A stretch of 64,000 bases of DNA, from positions 45,254,666-45,318,665 of the forward strand of contig JAVGWX010000002.1 of NCBI GenBank assembly GCA_036924085.1, given 5' to 3'. Origin of the DNA: Ariolimax columbianus (Eukaryota > Mollusca > Gastropoda > Stylommatophora > Arionidae). The notes under the pieces were generated by a model. It made no database searches. It worked only from the letters and a program-made list of their open reading frames with translations, and was not told the DNA's origin. Shown here in pieces: positions 54,113 to 64,000 of the stretch. Position numbers and translations under genes: made by a program. Position 1 is the stretch's first letter; each line of letters begins with the position of its first letter.

Positions 54113-54657
54113 ACGAGAAACGCCCTGTCATATCTGCTGAAAAATACAACTAAACAGCATTATGCATAAAACTAGCGACCTCATTACGTAAAATAAAGTA
54201 CAACAGAAACTATCACTGCATACGTACATAAATAGTGTGGTCAATGAGGCAATCTGAAGAGGTGGTTCTAGGACTTTAATGGATGGAAAATTGAAGTAGA
54301 TAATGACTAGATCAATTCAATGAACATTTGTAGATAGAAATTATGACCACTCTATCAGTTTGGACGCTCACATTTAGCAATATTAATTATATCTTAAAAT
54401 AATCTAATTTTTCAGATCATTACTTCATCCACCATAAGACAAATGTCAATGAGATTATAGACACAATTTCATGTTATTGGTGCATGTTTGCACATTAAAT
54501 GGACAGAATTGGAAAAATGTCACAGAATGTATGTTTAAAGGATAATTGTTAAAATTACGTATGAGCCTGTTTTTTTTAGACAGTTACTGTTTATAATATT
54601 AGATTTTTATTTAGCAGAAGGACCATAAATATTTATATCTTCATCATTTTATTTCAG
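54113..54657. other. intron sequence before the pore exon
   Basis: AT-rich, ending in a good acceptor (TCATCATTTTATTTCAG). Confidence 0.5.
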
Positions 54658-54828
54658 CTGGAAAATTCTGGTGACCCTTTTTACAACTTCACTAACAGCC
54701 AGCATCTGTCTTACTGGGAATGCCTTTATTTTCTCATGGTCACCATGTCAACAGTGGGTTTTGGAGACATCTGTGCTACGACAATCCTGGGCAGGACTTT
54801 TGTTGTCGTATTCATCATGATATTCATT
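54658..54828 (+). CDS. slo: Slo1/BK-like channel, exon encoding pore and S6
   Basis: Exactly 57 codons, phase 0 at both ends, with acceptor TTTCAG and donor GTAAGA. It reads [20 protein letters not shown], then [20 protein letters not shown] and [28 protein letters not shown] and LMVTMSTVG are BK hallmarks. The selectivity filter is GFGD; BK proteins normally have GYGD. The S6 residues at the place of the conserved GG hinge are Ile-Phe. The length up to the PEI motif in the next exon is unchanged, so these are substitutions and not an indel. It forms the ion-conducting pore, probably as a tetramer. Confidence 0.95.
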
Positions 54829-55570
54829 GTAAGATTTGTGATTATGCAGCATTTTACTCACATTTTATATGTTCAGATTTTTCATAGACCTGGCAAATGG
54901 TTAATGACCCTGGGGGAGTCTTAAGTTGTAATGTTCATCACGTTTACTTTATTTAAATTTTTGGAAGAAATGAAACCAACCAACACATTTGTTTAAAAAC
55001 CTGGAAAAAAATTATAAGATGAATAATTCAGAACATAAAGAAGAACGAGAAACACAAGTCTGAGGAATGAAACAACAAAATAGGGGGAATAGAACTACAA
55101 CATTATGAGAGATGTAGTTGAGGATATCTCATCTAAATCTCATCTCATCTAAAGGCATGGGAACCATTATGAAAGGATATGGCGAATTATGACCCAAATT
55201 AAGCTACAATCATAACGAATATAAACTGATTTTGATCCAAATTGGGGTGAATGTTGTGACAAAAAATTAATAACTTTTTTATGCATAGGGGGCCTTTTGG
55301 ACTGGAAGTTATAAGAAGTAAAAAAAGATTTTCTGACTCAAATTGAACTGAAAGTTATGAGAGAAAAAGAAGGTTTATGATACAGATTGCATTGGAAGTT
55401 ATGAGAGGAGAAGAGAGACTGTACTGAAAGTTATGAGAGGAGATGAACTTGAAATGAGTGTTATGAAAGAAGATCATAGACTTTTAATTCAAATTGTTTT
55501 TATTTGCAGCAGTATTAAAAATGTATGGCAGTGTTATATATGTACTTTGCTTTGTTTTCCATTGTTTCAG
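54829..55570. other. BK intron, 0.74 kb
   Basis: AT-rich with a degenerate GAACTGAAAGTTATGAGAG-like motif repeated around 55300-55460. Acceptor CATTGTTTCAG. Confidence 0.6.
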
Positions 55571-55662
55571 GGTTTTTTTGCAAGTTTTGTTCCTGAAATT
55601 GCAGAATTTTTGGTCAACAGATCAAAATATGGAGGCAGCTACAAGAAGAAGAGAGGCAAGAG
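55571..55662 (+). CDS. slo: Slo1/BK-like channel, exon encoding S6 end and RCK1 linker
   Basis: Enters in phase 0 and leaves after two bases of a codon; donor GTAATC. It reads [20 protein letters not shown], then [10 protein letters not shown] and part of Arg. FASFVPEI with the following AEF keeps both glutamates that form the inner-pore charge ring of BK channels (PEI-xE in the human protein). NRSKYGGSY is the short linker that joins the gate to the cytoplasmic gating ring. The KKKRGKR stretch is more basic than I expect for BK. Confidence 0.93.
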
Positions 55663-56094
55663 GTAATCGTCTTTTAGCATCCATTCATTAAAATCAATTT
55701 AGTTATTTCCTGGTCATAACTGAACTCATTTCACAGAAGATCATGCACATTGTTGACAACATAGTAATATGCTGAGATAAGACAAATAAAATAGCATATA
55801 CTTCAGATGATATGTGTGGCGTAATGGTTACAAAAATAAGCTAGGGCTTTACCAAATTACGATAGATTGTCTTGGCACTAATTCCACCTTGCAGAAAGCC
55901 TGTACTAAAGTACTGATGTGCTCTTGCAGTTGCAGTTTCTGGAGTACTCTTGTTTTGTATGATGAGGTTGTCAGGAAATTGATGATTAACACTTTTTAGT
56001 GACACACATAGCAGGTGAAATGGTTCAATTCTGTCCTAAACAATAAAGAACTCAAAGATTCACGCGTGATTGAGGGGAGTGGACAAACACATTG

Positions 56095-56270
56095 TTTCTT
56101 CTTCTTCTTCTGCACTCTTTCTCAATCTCATGCTAATAAGACCTGAACAGGACTTTGCAAGTAACAGGATGTAGTCCGGAGAACGGAATGCGTTGTGTCG
56201 CTAGTTTACAGCTTGACTGCAATATTTGCACCTTTCAGCCCTACACATCAGTCTTTGGCAGAAAACACGT
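56095..56270 (-). mobile_element. SINE B, 3' fragment
   Basis: TTCTTCTTCTTCTTCTGCAC, then CAGGATGTAGTCCGGAGAAC, GGAATGCGTTGTGTCGCTAG and TACAGCTTGACTGCAATATT, the reverse complement of the SINE B 3' half including its tail. Antisense in the BK intron. Confidence 0.8.
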
Positions 56271-56561
56271 TGCAATTAGAATCGAGGTATTCGTTGAGGT
56301 AGATCAATTTGTGCCTGATGCTAGGTAGCCATAAGCTGTTCAAATTTATTACAGTCTTTTGTCTTAGAATACTATTTTCAACCAAGAGCTTAACTCGGTC
56401 CATCTCTCCACCTCATTGATGGATGACCGTGTGGGCACATAGTTTTAAGGGCACTAGAATGTCCTTTTCCACATCAATTTATTGTAAGATGTGCAAATCA
56501 CATTTCAAGCTTATTTGTGTTTTATAAATAAAACAGTATCTATGGCGTTCTTTCATGAAGG

Positions 56562-56635
56562 TAGAATTTACATGTTATGAATTTGATCCATTAGAGAGAT
56601 CTGTACTGTTCTTTGTTCATAACATGTAAATTCTA
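56562..56635. repeat. perfect 20-bp inverted repeat with 34-nt loop
   Basis: TAGAATTTACATGTTATGAA at 56562-56581 and its exact reverse complement at 56616-56635. In a transcript it would form a 20-bp hairpin inside the intron. No element around it was identified. Confidence 0.9.
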
Positions 56636-56816
56636 ACTGAAGCTTCTCTACATCATTTTACAAATGCTCCATACTTCACAGACATATGTCATTGTTAAAA
56701 TAATAATAATAATAGCTGCCCCCCGCAAACAAAGATGTTAGAATAACCATGTTATTAAGTGTCAGCTCCTTGCTTTAATGTTTTTCATCTATTGAAACAT
56801 TGGTCAATTGCCATTG

Positions 56817-57919
56817 GAACTGTGTGATTCTTCTTCTTCTTCGTACGCTGTCAGACGTCAACCTTTATTTTTTAGAAAAAAGCAGCGGTCATCCTGAGGC
56901 TGTCGACACTGCCATTGAGTTTGTCTAGTATTGCCACTGGTGATGGCCACATCTGCTTTCTCTGATCCTCGTATGTCGGGCAGTTTTGCAGCAGATGTTC
57001 AGCGGTCATTTTCCCGGTACCGCATGTGCATTCGTCAGTGCCACCTATCTTCAATTTATTGAATAGGTGGTACCTCAGTCTATTGTGGCCAGTTTGAAGT
57101 CTGAAGACCACAACCTGCTCTCTTCTGTGCAACTGATAATAGGCATCGTTTTTTGTGTAGCCAGTATGTTCTGTTTCTCATTTGGTCATGTATCTAGCTC
57201 TAATAAGCCTTTTTGACTCTTCGTATGTCACACGACGGTCTGGTTGTGGTAGTCTTGCACCTTCTTTTGCCAGTCTGTCTGCCTCCTCGTTGCCTTGGAT
57301 GTTACAGTGGGGTGGAACCCACTGTACCACTACTCTTTTTGGTGCGGACTGCTGGCATAGTTAACAGAGTACTGCACTTAAATCATTAAGTTCAGTATTT
57401 TTCTGGCTTTTTAGTGCTGTGACTACGGCCAGGGCATCTGTAAACAGGACTACATGGCTTTCATCTCTTTTGCATGTCACCATTTCTTCTACTGCAGCCC
57501 TCAGTGCCTCTGCCTCCGCTCTGAAATTGCTTGAGTATTTTCCAGTTGCCACTGATAGTGTTGTTTTTCTACCATTTGGTAGGCTCAGGAATACCCCTGC
57601 CCCTCCATTCTGTGTTGTGTTTGTTACAGAGCCGTCGGTGTATGCATGGGTCCAGTCCATGCTTGGGTAGTTTTTCGTTATGTACCTCAGGGTTATGTCT
57701 CTTCTTTCTTTTTCAGTCTGGCTGTTCTTGTTTCCAATACCTGGTATATTTTCTACCACCTCTGGAAATATATGATGCCTCCAGGTAGGTTTGCGTACAG
57801 TAGGGATGGGCTTTGGTGTTGTTAGTGCGTTCATAGGGTCTTCGTGCATCTTTGCTTTGGCTATTTCTGCAAAGTTTCTCCGCTTTAGTTTCCCATTTTC
57901 AAAATTATTTGAACTGTGT
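56817..57919 (-). mobile_element. 5'-truncated copy of the I-like LINE, with TSD
   Basis: GAACTGTGT at 56817-56825 and 57911-57919 flank the insert. On the minus strand it begins near 57898 at the 'NGKLKRRNFAEIAKAKM' region of the complete LINE, passes through RNase H and ends near the stop followed by (GAA)n at about 56826-56842. It shares the 3' end of the 8727-12635 element, so that family also lands outside rDNA with ordinary 5' truncation. Confidence 0.88.
56872..57900 (-). pseudogene. I-like LINE RNase H and C-terminus, broken
   Basis: Minus strand: TYPSMDWTHAYTDGS-like start (YPSMDWTHAYTDGSVTNTTQ), SSNFRAEAEALRAAVEEMVT, VVLFTDALAVVTALKSQKNT, then after a stop near 57361 GNEEADRLAKEGARL and, after a second stop near 57180, HRREQVVVFRLQTGHNRLRY and CTCGTGKMTAEHLLQNC. 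It is clearly the same family as the complete ORF2 at 8727, with few differences and a handful of stops. Confidence 0.88.
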
Positions 57920-58493
57920 CATTCAAGTGCTTTTATTCATGAAACTCATGATTTACTGCCTGCATGTTGCTGAATTCTTGGCATAGATAAATGTACCAAT
58001 TCTCATTTCAGTTATATGGTTATGTTGATTGGTTGAGTAAAAATGTACAGCCTTCATTTATTTTTTATATCAACAGAGTGTAATTTTCTTCAATGCATTG
58101 GTTTCTCAGAGCATTTATCACTGAAGTCATTTTAATGTTCTCAAAGATTTTTTTCATAATCTGCAAAAACAAGACACATGGAAACAAATACTTCCTGTGT
58201 TTTCTTCATTAACTGGTTGATTATATGCATAGAGTCAGCTCAGTAGGGATTGAGTAGCATTTGCTTTTGTTGCCAGCTCTTCTAGCTTCCTTAACAAAAT
58301 AATTTTAGTAATTAAATAAATAAAGTAAAATACTGCTCTTGAAAATAGACCACAAGACTAGTGCATTAATTCTCTACTTATTTAAGCATTTGTGCAATGT
58401 TATTAGGAGATGAAAACTATGTAAAAGTTGCTGCAGTAAAGAGCGAAGTTACAAAAATAAAATATATATATTTTTCTTATTTCTTCCATTTAG

Positions 58494-58604
58494 GCATGTT
58501 GTAGTGTGTGGACACATCACATTTTACTCTGTGTCAAATTTTCTGAAAGACTTCCTTCATAAAGACAGAGAAGATGTTGATGTAGAGATTGTGTTTATCC
58601 ACAA
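58494..58604 (+). CDS. slo: Slo1/BK-like channel, exon encoding start of RCK1
   Basis: Acceptor TTCCATTTAG. It enters with one base completing Arg and leaves with two bases; the donor GTAAGT is ideal. It reads [20 protein letters not shown], then [17 protein letters not shown]. This is the first beta strand and helix of the RCK1 domain of the gating ring. By alignment, the two Asp of the RCK1 calcium site (LKDFLHKD) and the first Glu of the Mg2+ site (VEIVF) are kept. ITFYS replaces the usual Glu of ITLES/ITYES by Tyr. Confidence 0.96.
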
Positions 58605-59009
58605 GTAAGTTTTTTTCTATTCTTTGCTCTTATCATCTCCATTTTTAAACTTTCTCTTTTCAATCTCCAGCTGTATTGGTCTGTTGTCTTGTTTACATCA
58701 GAGGCTTGATTTATTTGTATACCTAGCCATTTGAATTTTGTAATGGTTGACATTTGTATTTATTGATACTGACAAGAAAAGGTGTTCATCTATGTGCTTG
58801 AATTTGCTAGTTAATGGAACATCTACCTAACTGGACCACCGTACAAAGAATTTCTGTGGACTGAACAATGTGGAGAGAGTTTGTTGCTGCCCTGAAAGAT
58901 GCCAACAGGGTCACTAACTACTTCATCAGTAGTCAGCCCAAGGATTCAGGAAGAAGTAACTAAGCTCAGTGTTGTAAGAATATTTCTTCTGAGGCAGATC
59001 ACAGATCAA

Positions 59010-59365
59010 GATGTTGTTGTTGTTTGCGAATGCCCACAATGAGTAAGTTACTCTTTTGTGCGCCCTGAAAAGGACGTTAAGTGGTGGGTTCCAGTAGCTT
59101 TCCTCACATCCCGATGAAGGTGGACTGGGGTCCTACAGGTGGTTGTGCTATGCTTGGCTTCATCTGCTTGTCACTCACTGCTAAAGGGATCATGTTGATC
59201 CCTCACCTCATTAGCCAGGCTGCCATGAAAACAGACCGTTTCCAGGGAAGGCTACTAGAAAGATGAGGTGAGGGTCTTGGCCAGTATGTTTTGCCTGACC
59301 CTGACTAACAGGTCTGATCAGTATATTTTGCTTGACCAGTCGTTAGTCTTCCTCCCCAGATCAAG
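59010..59365 (-). mobile_element. family A retroposon copy
   Basis: TGTTGTTGTTTGCGAATGCC, CTTTTGTGCGCCCTGAAAAG, GCTATGCTTGGCTTCATCTG, AGGGTCTTGGCCAGTATGTT. The best-preserved full-length copy with 2086 and 37275. Its (CAA)n tail points left, antisense to the channel gene. Confidence 0.82.
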
Positions 59366-60694
59366 ATGTAGTTTTGGAATAAAAATAACATGTAAGATGG
59401 CATTACTACATAGGCAGATAACATGAAGCTTACGAATGTAAAATAAAAGAATGGGCCAATGTCATGTAACAATTCTCTAAGGGCTGGTTTTGACAGGTAA
59501 CAGCATCCTGTTGATTTTCATTAACAACCACAGATGTTAAAAGAAAGTAATCTAGAAGTGATGCATAGACCACAATAATAACTCCATATAAGGGGCAAAT
59601 TGAAGATGTTGTTGTTCTTGTTATTGTCCCACAGCTGCTGAGCAAACCTCTCTTGGCAGCCCAATGCCATTATTATATAGATACAAAATCATGTTTTATG
59701 AACATGTTATGAGAAGAGCACAGATGGAGCACACTGTAATGGCATGCAAGACATTCTGAAAAAGGGAACACTACAAATTGAGTGAGAAAAATACTTGGTG
59801 GTTTAACATCATTGAGCAGAAGATGGCCAATGGTAGGATTAATAAACAACACTCAGGAGGGGAGAAAGTTGGTGAGATTCAGTCAGTATGGCACATAATG
59901 ATCATGATCCCAGAAGTATGTGCAGCAAGTCAATGGAAGTATGAAATATAATTTGTCAGTGCTAAACAGAACCAATCCTGTCATATGGTATATCTTCAGC
60001 AATGCATCATTGACAAGGAATCATTAAAAGTCACAGAGTTTGAGGTTTAGAAAAACACTAAAGAGAATTTGTTAAAGGAAGTTATAACACAAATGGAAAC
60101 CAAATATACACATGCAAAAAATTCAAAGCAGAAAAAGTGTTATAAGAAGCAAGTGTTAGAGCACACCTTTATCACAAGCAAAATTACTAGAAAAATGTAC
60201 AGACAAAAAACAATGAGATAAAGATACTGGACACTTTAACATCATAAAATAAAAGAAAGTCTACAACAGCATTTACAAACTGCACTAGGGACATTAAGTT
60301 GCATAGAGTTATGATCATCTACATTAGTTGGCATGGCACATGAAAGAGTTGAAAAAGAAAGTTGATGAGATGTATGCATTCCAACTAAATGCTTTGGTAC
60401 ATCCCTAAAGTCAAATGAAAAATAGAATAAGCAGCAAATATTTGTGGAGCAGAATTAACCAAATTTCAATTTTAAAAGTAATAGGGAAAGGCAAATGAAA
60501 ATGGATAGACAAAACTCTCAGAAGGCCTCACAATAAATAAGCCCGTTAAGATTGAACACACAAGAAAAGATCAAAGTGAGGCGACCAATGAATACATGGA
60601 AGATCTACACACATAGAAAAAAGTTGGAAAGATTAAAAATAAAATACAGCACCAAAGAGAAATGCTAGAAGAATTTTTGCAGAAAATATGCCTA

Positions 60695-60960
60695 ATGGGG
60701 GACTCAGTGGTCTTGAGGTAAGGTGTCCACCTCAAGTAGGCTTAACGGCTGTTGTCTGGATAAGATTCAAGCTAAAAATCTACCAAAGTTATTTGTACCT
60801 TTCCCCAGGTGGTTTGTTAGAGCAGCTATAGATGGCGCCTAACTGGCTGCAGGTCTACTTAGCTCTAGTGTTTGAGTCTATTAAGATAAACTCACACATT
60901 GGTTAAACCACCCTCTAAGAAACTGGTTGTATACAGACTCTGTATAAGTTAAGTTAATCA
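60695..60960 (+). mobile_element. SINE with tRNA-like head and CR1-group LINE tail
   Basis: The head reads GGGGGACTCAGTGGTCTTGA, then a poor box B (AAGATTCAAGC). The 3' end reads AAGAAACTGGTTGTATACAG, ACTCTGTATAAG and TTAAGTTAA, the same terminus as the CR1-group LINEs at 27900, 54112 and 43873. A tRNA head joined to a LINE tail is the standard SINE plan, so the LINE is the probable partner. Confidence 0.75.
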
Positions 60961-61231
60961 GAAGCCAGCTTACTAAATCAAGTAGTGATACACATTGTTG
61001 CAGACACAAATACGGTACTTATATTCTTTTACTTGATAATGGTTTTTGTGCAAGCTCCTTTGTAAAGTGTTCAAGACAGCAGAACAATTATTTGGTATCA
61101 AGATATGATTTTTATTTTAATTCTGTCATGCGATCATACAATAATTGAAATCCTGTTTGTTTTACCCTTCTGACACTGTTTATTATAGTAATTTCTATTT
61201 TTAGTAAGTCTGTTTTCTCTTTCTGTTTTAG

Positions 61232-61337
61232 GGGGTTGCCCGGGCTTGAGTTGGAAGGATTATTTAAACGACTAATCACTCAGGTTGAATTTTTTCAAGG
61301 TTCAGTAATGGATGCAAATGATTTGGAGAGAGTTAGG
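61232..61337 (+). CDS. slo: Slo1/BK-like channel, exon continuing RCK1
   Basis: Acceptor TTCTGTTTTAG. The first base completes Lys; the end is phase 0, with donor GTGAGT. It reads [20 protein letters not shown], then [24 protein letters not shown] and QVEFFQGS are nearly invariant in invertebrate BK channels, and QVEF supplies the second Glu of the Mg2+ site. The next exon (starting near the EADACLVLANKY motif in known BK proteins) was not found before 64000. Confidence 0.95.
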
Positions 61338-61794
61338 GTGAGTTTACAAAATTGTTTAGAATAGTCAGTTTGGTAATGAATGTGTGAGCTATTTTACAAA
61401 ATGATAAGTTTTTAGATAAAAGCTACAGAAGGTTGTGAAGTCATGTAGCTTCAATCTAAGATTAATAGATAATTGCTTGTGAATGGAACTCACTTCTAAC
61501 AGCTTTATAAAGACATATTTCATAAAGTTGATATTGCTGAGGCAAGGTGTTCATTAGATTTTAAAACTTTATTTATTTTAAAAAATGTTTTTAGCATCCA
61601 CAAGTCACTCCTTTTCTATCACAGGGTGGACAGGATTTCTTTACTTCTTCTTGTGGTTTATTGCCTTATTTTACTAGCTAATAAACTTAACAATTCATTG
61701 TGACATTTGACAAGATGATACAATTTCCCCAAAACATGTTCACAGTAGTACACAAGGAAAATTTTAGACTAGCAAATTGAGAAACTGAAAGTAT
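61338..61794. other. start of next BK intron
   Basis: AT-rich, nothing recognised. Confidence 0.45.
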
Positions 61795-62578
61795 TAGGTT
61801 GTATTTTGAAAAACTTGTTATAGTCTAATTAATCCGTTTTTTTGATTATCTTATAAATCTGTATTAAGTCACCTAAAATTCTTCTCTTTTCTAGACACTG
61901 TAGGCTGATTTTTCGGAGTCTTTCTTCGTAATTGTAATTCTGGAATCCCACTATCAGCTTTGTTGCTCTGTTTTGCATCCTTTCCAGCATGTTTATATCC
62001 CCTCTATGATAAGGACTCCACACCTGTACACAGTACCCCAATCTAGGTCTAACTAATGCTATATACAGTTTGACTATCACTTCCTTGCTCCTTTGTTTAA
62101 CATTTCTTTTTATCATACCTAACATTGCATTTGTCTTTTTCACTGCCACCTTGACTTGCTCACTCACCTTACCTGTGTGATCTATTATAACCTCTAGGTC
62201 CCTTTCCTTTTATATCTTTCTAATATTGTTCTCGCCCATTCTGTAATTATGTTCTATATTGGATCTACCCATGTGGATGACTGTATATTTATCTACATTA
62301 AACTCCATTTGCCAGCTTACAGATCATTCTCGAATTTTATCTAAATCTAACCTCAATATATCCACTTATGCTTTAGATGAGACACTATTGCATAGCTTTG
62401 TGTAATCAGCGAATTTTGCAATCATGGATCCCATATCAATGTTCAAATCATTTATATATATCAAGAACAAAATTTGTCCCAAAACCGAGCCCTGTGGCAC
62501 TTTACTTTTTACTGCACACCACTCTGTGTACTCCTTATTTATGCCCACTTTCTGCCTTCTTCCCATATACCAATTTTA
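61795..62578 (-). pseudogene. CR1-group LINE fragment, RT palm to thumb
   Basis: Minus strand: INKEYTEWCAVKSKVPQGSV, LGQILFLIYINDLNIDMGSM, IAKFADYTKLCNSVSS (second Asp of FADD replaced by Tyr), then SEQVKVAVKKTNAMLGMIKR, LYIALVRPRLGYCVQVWSPY and ATKLIVGFQNYNYEERLRK. It stops at the left about 250 bp before the family 3' end. Inactive. Confidence 0.85.
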
Positions 62579-62586
62579 AATCCATT

Positions 62587-63025
62587 TAACTTAACTGAAC
62601 GTTTTTTATACTGGTTTAGAAGACTCATCAGAGTCTGTAGACAACCAGTTACATTTGCATTACTCTGCTCTAAAAGCTATGCGCATCCAATCTATTCTTA
62701 AATGCATTAACTGTCTCTGCCTCCACTACCTCTTGGGACAATGCATTCCCAAGCATTCACCACTCTCTGACTAAAATAATATTTCCTAATATTCAATCTT
62801 GACCTTTTTTTTTAAGCTAATTAATATTTGTGCCCTCTTGTTATAGTTGTTCGTTGCATTTTGAAAAACTGATTATAGTCTAATTTAACCTTTCCTGTGT
62901 TTATCTTATAAACCTGTATTAAGTCACCTAGAATTCTTCTCTTTTCAATGCACTGTAAGCCGGTTTTTCTGAGTCTTTTCTCATAACTGTAGTTCTGGGA
63001 TCCCCCTATCAGTTTCGTCGCTCTT
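62587..63025 (-). pseudogene. CR1-group LINE 3'-end fragment
   Basis: Starts at the left with TTAACTTAACTGAACG, the reversed (TTAAG)n end, then CTGGTTTAGAAGACTCATCA and the thumb/C-terminus to about 63025 (RATKLIGGSQNYSYEKRLRK, LQCIEKRRILGDLIQVYKIN on the minus strand). It abuts the previous fragment, so the 3' end of one copy sits directly upstream of the RT of another. Confidence 0.82.
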
Positions 63026-63039
63026 CTTTGTATCCAGCC

Positions 63040-63300
63040 CATCCCACTTTTCGTACAACCATGCTGAGGAGGTTGACTTGCCGGGGTGTCCGCCAATCTC
63101 TTCAGTCTTTTTCTTTTCTCTGCAGCCAGAAGGCCTCTATGAGCATCATCAGCCACTATGTCCCTTCTAACTGACTGTCTCCAAACAGCTCGATCCTGAG
63201 CAATAGTTTTCCAGCCTTCAGATGGGTTATCGCATGACTTCATGTCCCTCTTGTATACATCCACGAATCGAAGTGTGGGGCTGCCGATTCTTCTCACAAC
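63040..63300 (-). pseudogene. LINE C-terminal fragment (KRDMKS type)
   Basis: Minus strand: RRIGSPTLRFVDVYKRDMKS, WKTIAQDRAVWRQSVRRDIV, HRGLLAAEKRKRLKRLADTP. This is the end of a different non-LTR family, fused directly to the CR1-group fragment at about 63035. Confidence 0.75.
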
Positions 63301-63889
63301 ATGTGATAAACAGTATATTTATGTTGACTCTGTGCTTGCTTACTTGGTTGTTTCTCTTCTACCATGAGGTTTAGAGGTCAACTCTGTGCACCAGTGCCAA
63401 ACATGATCCCTGTCCAAGGCGTTTGACAGCAGCATTTCAACGTGTGATTTGAAGTGTTTGAGAAAGATCATGGGTGTTACCAGGAAAGATAATTCGAAAT
63501 GAAGACATTCGAAGTATGGTCGGCGCAATCGTGTGTGCAGAGTGCATTTCCAGGCATAAAATGAGAATACACCTCATGAGAATACACCTTTATCATCTTT
63601 CACTGTTGGCTTACAACACTTTTAAATCTGGCTACAGAGTATGATGACTGTCGTAAGGCAGGTGGATAGATGCATTAGAATGACTGTACAATGACACGAG
63701 ATTACAATGATCGTCGCAGGGCACCTGGCACATGACAGGCTATTTAAGATCCCCCACAACACTCAGTGACATGAATGGAAAGAAAACTAACTATTGTAAA
63801 AAGACACATGAAGTTTACAATTCGATGTTGCTATACTAATGTCATCGATGCTGACATGCCTCCTAGAGGTGATTATGGGAAATGTTTAG
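63301..63889. other. unannotated intron sequence
   Basis: Nothing recognised. A GAGAATACACCTCAT word is repeated at 63562-63592. Confidence 0.35.
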
Positions 63890-63995
63890 AGAAAGACTTC
63901 GGTTCAGCTCAAGTGCCATCTCCGCATCAAAGGTCGGCTGCAATGGATCTCCAGTGTACTCTTATCTCTTGCCATAATGGTTGCAATCTGACATA
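63890..63995 (-). repeat. short dispersed repeat, second copy of 39416-39500
   Basis: The reverse complement reads GATCCATTGCAGCCGACCTT, TGATGCGGAGATGGCACTTG and AGCTGAACCG, as at 39440-39490. Confidence 0.65.
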
Positions 63996-64000
63996 CTTTT

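Larger units (their letters stand above)
55663..58493. other. BK intron, 2.8 kb, carrying TE insertions
   Basis: Contains a SINE B fragment (56095-56270), a perfect inverted repeat (56562-56635) and an antisense LINE insertion (56826-57910). No alternative exon was recognised. Confidence 0.6.
58605..61231. other. BK intron, 2.6 kb
   Basis: Contains a family A retroposon (59010-59365) and a SINE (60695-60960). 59366-60690 is A-rich and unassigned. Confidence 0.6.

Overview
The window is animal nuclear DNA, most likely from a mollusc and probably a gastropod. The evidence is spliced exons of a Slo1/BK-type potassium channel whose residues look molluscan, an 18S rRNA segment of the kind I associate with gastropods, and a very dense load of non-LTR retrotransposons (LINEs), SINEs, mariner-like transposons and minisatellites. 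The species call is inference; I cannot run a search. Nothing looks prokaryotic.

Layout. 1-2.8 kb: retrotransposon and mariner scraps, microsatellites. 2.77-5.29 kb: a 5'-truncated LINE with a 13-bp target-site duplication (TSD), whose reverse transcriptase carries about 24 tandem copies of its own 17-codon segment. 5.29-12.67 kb: the centrepiece. An exact 11-bp repeat brackets a 7.36-kb block made of apparent rRNA 5' external transcribed spacer, the first 1.24 kb of 18S rRNA, an untranslated region with degenerate 18S-like subrepeats, a complete 1302-codon endonuclease/RT/RNase H ORF and an (AAG)n tail. It reads as one retroposed transcript that began in rDNA. 12.7-23.9 kb: TE fragments, a mariner transposase pseudogene with a 40-bp minisatellite made from its own coding sequence, a tRNA-derived SINE, and 15-bp, 27-bp and 20-bp arrays. 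24.1-27.4 kb: 3.3 kb of GACA-type and CA-type satellite DNA. 27.5-31.05 kb: a 28-bp array split by a nearly complete CR1-group LINE. 31-44.9 kb: arrays and TE relics.

44.9-61.3 kb (+ strand): five exons of a Slo1/BK-like channel gene, covering S4-S5, pore-S6, the S6-RCK1 linker and the start of RCK1. The other exons were not found and should lie outside the window. The introns (9.6, 0.7, 2.8 and 2.6 kb) hold several LINE copies, SINEs and other repeats. The channel is unusual: its filter reads GFGD and the paired glycine hinge of S6 is replaced.

As a system, the mobile elements form partnerships. A (TTAAG)n-tailed CR1-group LINE shares its 3' end with SINEs at 43.6 and 60.7 kb. A (GAA)n-tailed SINE resembles the untranslated leader and tail of the I-like LINE. 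The channel is the only host protein gene I can support.
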